60,003 bases of DNA from Streptomyces sp. A012304 (GTDB lineage Bacteria > Actinomycetota > Actinomycetes > Streptomycetales > Streptomycetaceae): positions 49,537 to 109,539 of the forward strand of contig NZ_BQUN01000038.1 of NCBI RefSeq assembly GCF_026008495.1, read 5' to 3'. The first letter of the stretch is position 1. Every line of letters begins with the position of its first letter. This document shows, piece after piece, positions 52,693 through 60,003 of the stretch. Below the pieces are notes generated by a model. It was given only the letters and a program-made list of their open reading frames with translations, ran no database searches and was not told the DNA's origin. The position numbers were made by a program, and so were the translations under genes.

Positions 52693-52919
52693 GGAGGGTC
52701 TCCTCAGGGCGGGTGGTGCCGTGTCACGTGCCACCAGTATCGGCGTGGCCGGGTACGCCCGTTCCGGCCTGTGGAAAACCGGCGTCCGACGTGGACCGGG
52801 TGGTGTGGACAGGGAACGGGTGGCTTGAACCGTGGACGTGTGGGCCGTGTGGCCTGGGCCGGGGACGGTGTGGCGCGGAACGAGGGGCGGCGGAGGCGGT
52901 GACGTGTGGCGGACGGGTG

Positions 52920-53921
52920 TCAGAGCACGAATCCGGCCGGGAAGGGGTCCGCCGGGTCCAGCAGGTACTGGGCCGTGCCGGTGATCCAGGCACGGCCGGT
53001 GAAGCTGGGCAGCACCGCGGGGATGCCGGCGACGTCCGTCGTGCCGAGCAGCCGGCCGGCGAAGCGGGTGCCGATGAAGGACTCGTTCACGAACTCGGTG
53101 TGCAGCGGCAGTTCGCCCCGCGCATGCAGTTGCGCCATGCGCGCGCTGGTGCCCGTGCCGCAGGGGGAGCGGTCGAACCAGCCCGGGTGGATCGCCATGG
53201 CATGCCGCGAGTGGCGGGCGGTGGAGCCGGGCGCGTACAGGTGGACGTGGTGGCAGCCGCGGATGGACGCGTCCTCGGGGTGGACCGGCTCGGCCTCGGC
53301 GTTGATCGCCTCCATCAGCGACAGACCGGCCCGCAGGATGTCGTCCTTGCGCGCCCGGTCGAAGGGCAGGCCGAACTCCTCCAGCGGCAGGATCGCGTAG
53401 AAGTTCCCGCCGTAGGCGAGGTCGTATGTCACCGTACGGCCGTCGGGCAGGGTGGCCTTGCGGTCCAGGGCGACCGCGAAGGACGGGACGTTGTGCAATG
53501 TCACCGCGGTGGCCGCGCCGTCCTGGACGGCGACCTCCGCGACGACGAGTCCGGCCGGGGTGTCCAGCCGGATGGTGGTGACCGGTTCCACGACCTCGAC
53601 CATGCCGGTCTCCACGAGCACGGTCGCCACGCCGATCGTGCCGTGCCCGCACATCGGCAGATAGCCGGAGACCTCGATGTAGACCACGCCCCAGTCGCAG
53701 TCCGGCCGGGTGGGCGGCTGGAGGATCGCGCCGCTCATCGCGGCGTGACCACGGGGCTCGTTCATCAGCAACTGCCGTACCTCGTCGCGGTGTTCACGCA
53801 AGTGCAGCCGCCGCTCGTTCATCGTCGCGCCGGGGATGGTGCCCAGCCCGCCGGTGATGACGCGGGTGGGCATGCCCTCGGTGTGCGAGTCGACGGCGTG
53901 CAGGACGAGTTTGCTGCGCAT
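52920..53921 (-). CDS. 4-hydroxyproline 2-epimerase (proline racemase family)
   Basis: 333 residues, exactly the family length. Both catalytic cysteines are present: C91 (YLPMCGHGTIG) and C254 (RSPCGTGTSA), so it should be a racemase/epimerase and not a dehydratase. DSHTEGMPTRVITGG at the N-terminus and GGNFYAIL are signatures. It converts trans-4-hydroxy-L-proline to cis-4-hydroxy-D-proline, the first step of catabolism. The ATG at 53921 is preceded by AAAGGG; an earlier ATG at 53951 adds ten residues without support. A member of the hydroxyproline run with DapA-like and flavoprotein genes. Confidence 0.92.
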   Translation of the reverse strand: MRSKLVLHAVDSHTEGMPTRVITGGLGTIPGATMNERRLHLREHRDEVRQLLMNEPRGHAAMSGAILQPPTRPDCDWGVVYIEVSGYLPMCGHGTIGVATVLVETGMVEVVEPVTTIRLDTPAGLVVAEVAVQDGAATAVTLHNVPSFAVALDRKATLPDGRTVTYDLAYGGNFYAILPLEEFGLPFDRARKDDILRAGLSLMEAINAEAEPVHPEDASIRGCHHVHLYAPGSTARHSRHAMAIHPGWFDRSPCGTGTSARMAQLHARGELPLHTEFVNESFIGTRFAGRLLGTTDVAGIPAVLPSFTGRAWITGTAQYLLDPADPFPAGFVL

Positions 53922-53984
53922 GGCATCCCTTTCCGGCGGCCGGTGTGACACGGGCCCCCGCAGGTGCGGGGGTCCCTGGGGGTG

Positions 53985-54881
53985 TTACGCGAGGCCCGCG
54001 GCGACGGCCTTCTCGGTGGCCGCGCGGACGGCCGCCTCCTGCTCCGGCAGCAGCGGGACGCGCGGCGGCCGGCAAGGACCGCCGTACCGGCCGACCACGT
54101 CCATCGACAGTTTGATGGCCTGGACGAACTCGACACGCGAGTCCCAGCGCAGCAGCGGGTGCAATTGCCGGTACAGGGGCAGCGCGGTGGTGAGGTCACC
54201 GGCGACGGCGGAGCGGTACAACTCCACCGACGCGCGGGGCAGCGCGTTCGGGTAGCCCGCCACCCAGCCCTTGGCGCCGGCCACCGCCAGCTCCAGCAGG
54301 ACATCGTCGGCACCGATCAACAAGTCGAGTTCCGGGGCGAGTTCGGCGATCCGGTACGCGCGGCGGACATCGCCGGAGAACTCCTTGACGCCGTGGATGT
54401 GGCCCTCGCCGTGCAGCCGGGCCAGTGTCTCGGGCACCAGGTCGACCTTGGTGTCGATCGGGTTGTTGTACGCCACCACCGGCAGGCCCGCCTTCGCGAC
54501 CTCGGCGTAGTGGGCCAGCACCGCTCGTTCGTCGGCGCGGTAGGCGTTGGGTGGCAGCAGCATCACCGCACCACAACCGGCCTCACGGGCCTGCTCGGCC
54601 CAGCGGCGCGACTCCGCCGAGCCGTACGCCGCGACGCCGGGCATCACCCGGTCGCCGCCGATCGCCGCCACCGCCGTCTCCACCACCCTGGCGCGCTCCT
54701 CGGGCGTGAGCACCTGGTACTCACCGAGCGAGCCGTTCGGTACCACGCCGTCGCAGCCGTTCGCCACCAGCCAGGCGCAGTGCTCGGCGTACCGGTCATG
54801 GTCGACGCGGAGGTCGTCGTCGAGGGGGAGGGCGGTGGCGACGAGGACGCCGCGCCAGGGGCGGTGCTGGGGGGTCGTCAT
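53985..54881 (-). CDS. DapA-family lyase, likely 1-pyrroline-4-hydroxy-2-carboxylate deaminase
   Basis: 298 residues. TIM-barrel aldolase class I: the Schiff-base Lys is K166 (HIHGVKEFSG), with Tyr 138 (VVAYNNP) in the usual position and the GSLGEYQVLTPEER N-terminal motif. In hydroxyproline operons this family deaminates 1-pyrroline-4-hydroxy-2-carboxylate to 2-ketoglutarate semialdehyde. Its start overlaps the stop of the upstream flavoprotein (54878-54881). True DapA (dihydrodipicolinate synthase) is unlikely in this context. Confidence 0.9.
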   Translation of the reverse strand: MTTPQHRPWRGVLVATALPLDDDLRVDHDRYAEHCAWLVANGCDGVVPNGSLGEYQVLTPEERARVVETAVAAIGGDRVMPGVAAYGSAESRRWAEQAREAGCGAVMLLPPNAYRADERAVLAHYAEVAKAGLPVVAYNNPIDTKVDLVPETLARLHGEGHIHGVKEFSGDVRRAYRIAELAPELDLLIGADDVLLELAVAGAKGWVAGYPNALPRASVELYRSAVAGDLTTALPLYRQLHPLLRWDSRVEFVQAIKLSMDVVGRYGGPCRPPRVPLLPEQEAAVRAATEKAVAAGLA

Positions 54882-56446
54882 GCGAAGGGCCTCTTCTCGT
54901 CCGGGTCTTCGTCAGGTCCGACGTGTGGTGGTGGTACAGCGTCCAGTGATGTGTGACATGGCACTGGCGCGTTCATGAGCGGTGCTGTGGTGGGGGCCGG
55001 GTCGGCGGCCAGTACGCCGAGGGGGACCGGGCGGGCCAGCAGCCTTCTGGTGGGGGTGGCGTCGCAGCCCGCGACGCCGGCGACCCCGGGCTCGCACATC
55101 CGGCCCTGGCACCAGCCCATGCCCGCCCTGGTCAGCAGTTTCACGGTGCGCAGGTCGCCAGCCCCGAGTGCGACGGCCTCGCGGACCGCCCCGGCGGTGA
55201 CCTCCTCGCACCGGCACACGACCGTCGCGTCGTTCACCTGCTCCACCCACCGCACGGGTGCCGCGTACACGCCGTCGAGCTCCGCGAAGAACGCCCGCAG
55301 TCGGGTACGGGCCCGGGCGGGCGCGGCCCAGGTCCGCGGGTCGGGTGCGGTGCCGTGGAGGCGCGCGGCGGCGGAGCGTCCGGCGATGTGCCCCTCGGCG
55401 AGGGCGAGGGCCGCGCCGCCGACGCCCGTGGCCTCCCCGGCGGCCCACACGCCGGGCACGTCGGTGCGCTGCTCGTCGTCGACGTGCACCCGCGGTCCGT
55501 CGAGCCGGCAGCCGAGCCCTTCGGCGAGGTCGGTGTGCGGCAGGAGGCCATGACCGACGGCGAGGGTGTCGCAGGGGATGCGCCGTTCGGTGCCGGGGCG
55601 AGGGCGCCCCGCGGCGTCGAGCGCGGCGACGGTCACCGCCCCGAGACGGTCGCGACCATGGGCCTCCAGCACCGTATGGCGGGCCAGCACCGGAACTCGG
55701 TGGCGCAGGAGCCGAGCCGCGTAGCCCGCGCCTTCGGCGAGCTTGCCGGGCTCGCCGGCGAGGGCGCGGGCCCGGCGCGGGAAGGCGTTCGGAGCGGCAG
55801 GGGAACGGCGTACGGCGTGGACCGGGTCCGCCCACTCGACCAGGGCCGCGACCCGGGCGCCCGCCGCCGCGAGACCGGTCGCGACGGGCAGGAGCAAGGG
55901 GCCCGTGCCGGCCACCACCGCCGTCCGGCCGGGCAGCACCAGCCCCGCCTTCAGCATGGCCTGGGCGCCGCCCGCCGTCACCACACCCGGCAGGGTCCAA
56001 CCGGGGAACGGCAGGACCTTCTCGTATCCGCCGGTCGCCAGCAGCACGCCGTCGGCGCGGACCGTGACGGACTCCTCCTGACCGGGACCGAGCAGGGCGT
56101 GCACACGGAAGCCGGGGCGTGCCGAACCCGGGTCCGCACCGTCCGCCGACTCCGCCGAGTCCGCTTCCACGCACCACACATGATGGTCACTCAGCAAGGT
56201 CACACGCCCGGCGGCGAGGTGGCCGGCGAGCCCCTCACGCAGTCGTTCCCAGGTGCGCCACTGGTGATGGAGCGCCTGCGGGCGGCGGGCGCCGAGTGCG
56301 GAGGCGGGCTGCCGGTAGAACTGCCCGCCCGGCTCCGGGGCGGAGTCCACCAGGACGACGCGCACGCCCCGCGCGGCGGCGGCCAGCGTGGCCGCGAGCC
56401 CCGCCGGACCGGCCCCGATCACCGCGAGCACCGGCCAATCAGCCAT
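54878..56446 (-). CDS. Hydroxyproline dehydrogenase alpha-like flavoprotein with BFD [2Fe-2S] domain
   Basis: 522 residues. N-terminal FAD-binding VIGAGPAGLAATLAAAARGVRVVLVDSAPEPGGQFYRQ, a second dinucleotide segment (AVVAGTGPLLLPVATG), and a C-terminal BFD-like [2Fe-2S] domain with CRCEEVT and GMGWCQGRMCEPGV giving four Cys. This matches the large subunit of D-hydroxyproline dehydrogenase (HcnA/HypOX). It oxidises cis-4-hydroxy-D-proline together with the next two subunits. Overlaps both neighbours. The tail after the BFD domain is an unusual Pro/Ala extension. Confidence 0.9.
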   Translation of the reverse strand: MADWPVLAVIGAGPAGLAATLAAAARGVRVVLVDSAPEPGGQFYRQPASALGARRPQALHHQWRTWERLREGLAGHLAAGRVTLLSDHHVWCVEADSAESADGADPGSARPGFRVHALLGPGQEESVTVRADGVLLATGGYEKVLPFPGWTLPGVVTAGGAQAMLKAGLVLPGRTAVVAGTGPLLLPVATGLAAAGARVAALVEWADPVHAVRRSPAAPNAFPRRARALAGEPGKLAEGAGYAARLLRHRVPVLARHTVLEAHGRDRLGAVTVAALDAAGRPRPGTERRIPCDTLAVGHGLLPHTDLAEGLGCRLDGPRVHVDDEQRTDVPGVWAAGEATGVGGAALALAEGHIAGRSAAARLHGTAPDPRTWAAPARARTRLRAFFAELDGVYAAPVRWVEQVNDATVVCRCEEVTAGAVREAVALGAGDLRTVKLLTRAGMGWCQGRMCEPGVAGVAGCDATPTRRLLARPVPLGVLAADPAPTTAPLMNAPVPCHTSLDAVPPPHVGPDEDPDEKRPFA

Positions 56447-56738
56447 CGTGGCCCGTCCCTTCCTGCGTACGGATGTCCGCGCCGGGCGCGGCCGGCACCA
56501 GGCAGGCGCGTCGGTTGGGACGGCCGTCGACGGTCACCAGGCAGTCGAAGCACACGCCGATCCCGCAGAACACCCCGCGAGGCCGGCCCTCGCCGCGCGT
56601 GACGCGCCAGGAGGTGATGCCCGCCGACCAGAGCGCGGCGGCCACCGTCTGCCCCGGCAGCGCCTGGATCTCCCGGCCGTCGAAGGTGACGGTGAACGGC
56701 GCTCCGGGACAGGCCCGGACCAGCTCCAAAGGGTTCAC
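56439..56738 (-). CDS. (2Fe-2S)-binding subunit of hydroxyproline dehydrogenase
   Basis: 99 residues. Ferredoxin-like subunit with C58, C63, C66 and C79 (VFCGIGVCFDCLVTV and RRACL). Small beta-type subunit of the D-hydroxyproline dehydrogenase complex, typically between the alpha flavoprotein and the DAO-type subunit. Starts with GTG at 56738, overlapping the upstream stop, and its own stop overlaps the next start. It transfers electrons between the flavin centres. Confidence 0.9.
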   Translation of the reverse strand: MNPLELVRACPGAPFTVTFDGREIQALPGQTVAAALWSAGITSWRVTRGEGRPRGVFCGIGVCFDCLVTVDGRPNRRACLVPAAPGADIRTQEGTGHDG

Positions 56739-57889
56739 GGCGCGGCCTCCTCGGGGAAGCGGTCGGGACGGAACGGCGTGAGGTCCAGGTCGGGGGTCTT
56801 TCCGGCCAGCGCCTGGGCGATGAGATGGCCGGTGCCGGTGGCCAGGCCGATGCCCGCGCCCTCGTGCCCGCAGGCGTGGAACAGGCCGGGCACCCGCGGG
56901 TCGGGCCCGACGGCCGGCAGGTGGTCCGGCATGTAGGGGCGGAATCCGAGATAGGCGCGCATGACCCGGACCTGCGCCAGGAAAGGGAAGAGACGGGTGG
57001 CACCGGCCGCCAGCGCCCGGACGACCGGCAGGGCGAACGACCGGTCGAAACCCACCCGTTCACGGCTGGCGCCGATCAACACGGGCCCGGCGGCGGTCCC
57101 TTCGACGACCGGCGAGGTCTGGAGCGCGGCCGAGTCGCTGGCGACGTCGGCCACGTAGCCGGCGGCGTACACCTTGTGCCGTACCCGGCGCGGGAGCGGT
57201 TCGGTGACCAGGACGAAGCCGCGGCGAGGGAGAACGGGCAGATGGACTCCCGCGAGGGCGGCCACCTCCGCGCCCCAGGTGCCGGCCGCGTTCACCACGG
57301 CCGGGGCCGAGATGTCACCCCGGTCGGTCCGTACGCCCCGCACCCCGCCGTCGGCCCCGCGCAGCACCCGGGTCACCGTCCGCCCGGTCTCCAGCCGGGC
57401 ACCCGAGGCCCGGACGAGGTGGGCGGCGGCCAGGGTGGGCATGACCTGCGCGTCCTGCGGATAGTGGACGCCCCCCGCGAGACCGGGCGCCACATACGGT
57501 TCGAGCTCGGGGAGTCGAGCCGCGTCGACGGTGACCGTCTCGACCCCGGCGGCGCGCTGGTCGGCGGCCAGGTCCCGGAGAGCGGTGAACGCCTCGGGGG
57601 TCGTCGCGACGACGAGGCCGCCCTTGGGCTCGTACTCGATCGTCCCGCCCAGTTCCTCGGCCAGGTCGCTCCACAACCGGGCGGACAGGAGCGCGAGTCG
57701 GAGTTCGGGTCCGGGCTCCTTGTCGGAGACGAGGAGGTTGCCCTCGCCCGCGCCCGTCGTGCCACCGGCCACCGGGCCGCGGTCGACCACCACCACGTCC
57801 AGACCCGCACGTGCCGCGTACAGCGCACAGGCGGCGCCCACCATGCCGGCGCCGACGACCACGACGTCACAAGTCGGTTGGTTGGCCAC
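56735..57889 (-). CDS. DAO-family FAD oxidoreductase (hydroxyproline dehydrogenase catalytic subunit)
   Basis: 384 residues. FAD-binding DVVVVGAGMVGAACALYAARAGLDVVVVDRGP, then the GGTTGAGEGNLLVSDK motif and a C-terminal GIGLATGTGHLIAQAL typical of DAO (glycine/D-amino acid oxidase) proteins. In hydroxyproline operons it is the catalytic beta-like subunit acting on cis-4-hydroxy-D-proline. The GTG start lies 4 nt after a possible -10 (TATTAC), with the palindrome ATGTCACAT overlapping it. First gene of the operon; transcription on the minus strand gives oxidase, ferredoxin, flavoprotein, lyase, epimerase. Confidence 0.9.
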   Translation of the reverse strand: MANQPTCDVVVVGAGMVGAACALYAARAGLDVVVVDRGPVAGGTTGAGEGNLLVSDKEPGPELRLALLSARLWSDLAEELGGTIEYEPKGGLVVATTPEAFTALRDLAADQRAAGVETVTVDAARLPELEPYVAPGLAGGVHYPQDAQVMPTLAAAHLVRASGARLETGRTVTRVLRGADGGVRGVRTDRGDISAPAVVNAAGTWGAEVAALAGVHLPVLPRRGFVLVTEPLPRRVRHKVYAAGYVADVASDSAALQTSPVVEGTAAGPVLIGASRERVGFDRSFALPVVRALAAGATRLFPFLAQVRVMRAYLGFRPYMPDHLPAVGPDPRVPGLFHACGHEGAGIGLATGTGHLIAQALAGKTPDLDLTPFRPDRFPEEAAP

Positions 57890-57898
57890 GCCAGTAAT

Positions 57899-57907
57899 AT
57901 GTCACAT
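57899..57907. promoter_or_regulatory. Candidate GntR operator at the hydroxyproline operon promoter
   Basis: ATGTCACAT, a 9-bp odd palindrome (minus strand ATGTGACAT), abuts the possible -10 TATTAC of the first gene. Short dyads of this kind are typical for FCD-type GntR proteins such as the one at 51982. Confidence 0.5.
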
Positions 57908-58027
57908 GGCGCCGAGGGCGGGAACAGGCCCGCGGGGACGTCATCCGCCGGGGCGGCCGATGCCGGGACTGCCGGCGCCGGGACGACGGGCGGACCGCAC
58001 TGTGCGCTGGGCCGCGCCCCCCCGATG

Positions 58028-58972
58028 TCACTCGAGTTCGCTGGGCTGCGCCTTCGGCGTCCGTCCGGCCAGGACGTCCTCCAGCCGCTGGCTGCCCTGC
58101 CGCACCGCGTCCTCGGTGCTGTCGTGGTCGGCGCCGCCGGTCCCGCCGTTGGTGACCGTGAGCGCGTTGGTGCCGACCCGTACGGCGGCCACGTCGAGGG
58201 TGAGGGTGATGGGGGAGCCGTAGGCGTCGCCCCGCACGGTCACGGTGACCGCCTGACGGGCGTCGCCCTCGTCGGGGAGGGAGGCCTCGACGACCTGGAC
58301 GGTGCGGGTGCCGCCCGCGCCGGTCGCGGTGAACTCGTCGCAGGTCTCCGGCAGTGCTTCCAGCCACTTCAGCGACTTGTCCAGCTGGGCCCGCTCGTAG
58401 GTGGCGACCTGGTAGAGCAGCCGGGAGTCGCCCTCGGTGAATCCGGTCAGCGCCGACGGTCCCGACGGTTCGCCCAGGAGGGTCTCGTCATAGAGCGCGT
58501 CGAGGAGGCGCTGGCAGTCGGCGGCGTTCGTCCTGGCCGTCAGGAAGGCGGCCGTGTCCACCTGCCCGATGAGCAGCCGGTTCCGCCAGGTCGCCGCGTT
58601 GCTCACCTGGTTCCAGTCGTCCTCCAGATCCCCCTCGGTGATCAGCGCGGTGCGGGCGCCGACGGCGGTGAGGCGCGGGTCGGGGGACGGCGTGGGGGTG
58701 GGCTGGGCCAGGGGCCGCTGCGCGACGGGCCGCTCGGCGCGGGTGGAGACGGCGGTGTCCGCCTCGGCCGTCGCGCTGTCGTCCCCGCCCGCGCAGGCCG
58801 CCGTGGCGAGCAGCGCGCCGGCGGCCACGGCGACGGCCAGGACACGGGCGGGCCGGACCGCCCGGGCCGTGCGCGGCGGGTGCGTGCGCGGCAGGTCGGT
58901 GCGCGGCGGGTCCGCGCGTGGTGGGTCCGTACGGGAACGGTGGGACGGGCGGGACGGCCGAGCGGTGGTCAC
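58028..58972 (-). CDS. Lipoprotein of unknown function with Pro-Arg repeat N-terminus
   Basis: 314 residues. GTG 58972 has AGGAGG 5 nt upstream. The first about 40 residues are a 5-residue repeat (PPRAD, PPRTD, LPRTH, PPRTA) coded by a 15-bp tandem repeat, then a hydrophobic stretch (VLAVAVAAGALLATAAC) with a lipobox-like Cys. The exported part begins with a Gln/Pro/Thr linker and continues with a fold I do not recognise (LITEGDLEDDWNQVSN, TNAADCQRLLDALYDE, LPETCDEFTATG), resembling the lipoprotein-anchored sensor-like domains of Streptomyces. Two Cys in the exported part may pair. No operon partner. Confidence 0.7.
   Translation of the reverse strand: MTTARPSRPSHRSRTDPPRADPPRTDLPRTHPPRTARAVRPARVLAVAVAAGALLATAACAGGDDSATAEADTAVSTRAERPVAQRPLAQPTPTPSPDPRLTAVGARTALITEGDLEDDWNQVSNAATWRNRLLIGQVDTAAFLTARTNAADCQRLLDALYDETLLGEPSGPSALTGFTEGDSRLLYQVATYERAQLDKSLKWLEALPETCDEFTATGAGGTRTVQVVEASLPDEGDARQAVTVTVRGDAYGSPITLTLDVAAVRVGTNALTVTNGGTGGADHDSTEDAVRQGSQRLEDVLAGRTPKAQPSELE
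58869..58928. repeat. 15-bp tandem repeat in lipoprotein signal region
   Basis: Four units of about 15 bp, GTGCGCGGCGGGTCC-like, start at 58869, 58884, 58899 and 58914 on the plus strand and encode the PPR-rich N-terminus on the minus strand. Confidence 0.8.
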
Positions 58973-59196
58973 GGATGCCTCCTGAAGGCGGGACGGTCGA
59001 CTACCACCGCACCACCGGCCGGGGCGGGCGACCAGCGCACCGAGCCCGGACGGGTGAACCGGGAGATCCGGCGGACGACGTGGTCCGAGGCGTTCACGGG
59101 ACCGGAAAATGTGAGGAGACCGCCCCGGTCGCCAGGGCATCATGACGGTCCGCCGCCCGTCCTCGACGGCGGCGCCGATCACCACCGGGGGCCCCT

Positions 59197-59898
59197 GTGA
59201 CCGTCCAGAACATCCTGCTGTCCGGCGTCGTCGGCTCGACCGCCTACGGGCTCGCGCACCAAGGATCCGACATCGACCGCCTCGGCCTGTTCGCCGCACC
59301 CACCGAGGACCTGCACGGCCTGCGCGGGCCGAAGGAGTCCCACGTCACCACGGCACCCGACCGCACCCTGCACGAGGCCGCGAAGTGGTGCCGTCTCGCC
59401 CTCGGCGGCAACCCGACGGTGATGGAACTCGTCTGGCTGCCCGAGGAGTTGTACGAGGTGCGGACCGGGCTGGGCGAGGAACTCATCGGCATCCGGTCGA
59501 CGTTCCTGAGCGCGCGCCGGGTCCGTGACGCCTATCTCGGGTACGCCACCCAGCAGTTCCGCAAGCTGCACAGCCGTGGCGACGGATCCTTCTCGGCGGA
59601 CACCCGCAAGCGCACCGCCAAGCACGCCCGCCACCTGAAGCGGCTGTGCCAACAGGGCTATGAGCTCTATGCGACGGGCCGGTTGACCATCCAGGTGGAC
59701 GACCCCGAGAGCTACCACCGTTTCGGCGAGCAGGTGGCCGCCGACGCCGAGGCGGCGCTCCCGCTGCTGCGCCGCTTCGAGGCGGCGTTCGAGGAGACAC
59801 GCAGCGTCCTGCCCGAGCACCCGGACGAGACGGCCGCCGACGCGTGGCTGCGCCGGGTGCGGCGGCACTTCTACGCCCCCCAGGGCGCGTCGGCGTAG
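59197..59898 (+). CDS. Nucleotidyltransferase-domain protein (RlaP/YcgL-like)
   Basis: 233 residues. N-terminal nucleotidyltransferase signature GSTAYGLAHQGSDID (GS at 13-14, catalytic Asp pair D25/D27), followed by a helical region (HAAKWCRLALGGNPTVMELVWLP, ARHLKRLCQQGYELYATGRL). This is the family of predicted nucleotidyltransferases often associated with RNA repair; the substrate here is unknown. The GTG at 59197 is the likely start. Divergent from the lipoprotein; no RNA ligase gene is visible in the window. Confidence 0.85.
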   Translation: MTVQNILLSGVVGSTAYGLAHQGSDIDRLGLFAAPTEDLHGLRGPKESHVTTAPDRTLHEAAKWCRLALGGNPTVMELVWLPEELYEVRTGLGEELIGIRSTFLSARRVRDAYLGYATQQFRKLHSRGDGSFSADTRKRTAKHARHLKRLCQQGYELYATGRLTIQVDDPESYHRFGEQVAADAEAALPLLRRFEAAFEETRSVLPEHPDETAADAWLRRVRRHFYAPQGASA

Positions 59899-59922
59899 AA
59901 CCCCTCGGCGACTCCGGTATGC

Positions 59923-60003
<81 letters not shown>

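Noticed and set aside
51982..53652. 556-codon reading of the GntR gene
   Set aside because: The upstream part is antisense-frame sequence of the epimerase gene; the GntR HTH starts about 30 residues after ATG 52692, which has its own ribosome site.
53985..54881. Dihydrodipicolinate synthase (lysine biosynthesis)
   Set aside because: The fold is right, but the overlap with hydroxyproline dehydrogenase genes points to the deaminase of that pathway.

Overview
The window is GC-rich actinobacterial DNA and almost certainly a Streptomyces chromosome. Supporting features are the strong G/C third-position bias, GTG starts and ATGA overlaps, CBM2-tagged secreted cellulases with a CebR box, a conservon (cvnABCD plus P450), Tat and lipoprotein signals, and TTA codons confined to one regulatory operon. 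From memory, and unchecked, the first part resembles the S. coelicolor region around the SCO6545-SCO6548 cellulases.

Layout. (1) 1-9.2 kb: polysaccharide degradation. The end of a PL11 rhamnogalacturonan lyase, a GH74 xyloglucanase and a GH48 cellobiohydrolase (both on the minus strand), a broken CBM2 gene and a GH6 cellulase. A perfect CebR palindrome lies upstream of GH48. (2) 9.4-25 kb: mixed metabolism and regulation. A His-rich methyltransferase, a MerR-type operator in front of an SDR, an aldo-keto reductase, a fatty acyl-CoA ligase, an MFS exporter divergent from a double-domain Lrp/AsnC regulator, a 227-bp MITE-like element that supplies the stop codons of two convergent genes, LysR and a BASS transporter, an isochorismatase-like protein, fdhD beside a decayed Fe-S gene, an OFA-type MFS with its small partner, a FabH-like enzyme and a GntR regulator. 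(3) 24.7-42.8 kb: one long co-directional run. ROK regulator, sugar ABC importer, Gfo/Idh/MocA dehydrogenase, TIM-barrel isomerase, exported sugar dehydrogenase, exported ThuA-DUF1080 protein, inositol-phosphate-synthase-like protein, an isomerase fused in frame to EboA, EboB and EboE, and a Tat-exported isomerase. It looks like a keto-sugar uptake and processing system joined to a partial Ebo module. (4) 43-50.5 kb: a serine hydrolase, tRNA-Leu(GAG), a conservon whose cvnA and cvnC carry TTA codons and whose P450 lacks the ExxR motif, then a 40-codon ORF with strong hairpins leading into a tryptophan-dimethylallyltransferase-type prenyltransferase. (5) 50.5-58 kb: a convergent flavin monooxygenase, a GntR regulator and a five-gene hydroxyproline catabolic operon. 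(6) 58-60 kb: a lipoprotein, a nucleotidyltransferase and a terminal run of 57 C that is probably a sequence artefact.

The most unusual items are the Ebo/keto-sugar run with its 33-bp minisatellite and isomerase-EboA fusion, the leader structure and TTA-controlled conservon around the prenyltransferase, and the mobile element that ends two genes. Start positions were chosen by Shine-Dalgarno sites, signal peptides and overlaps. Functions are family assignments read from motifs, not experiments.
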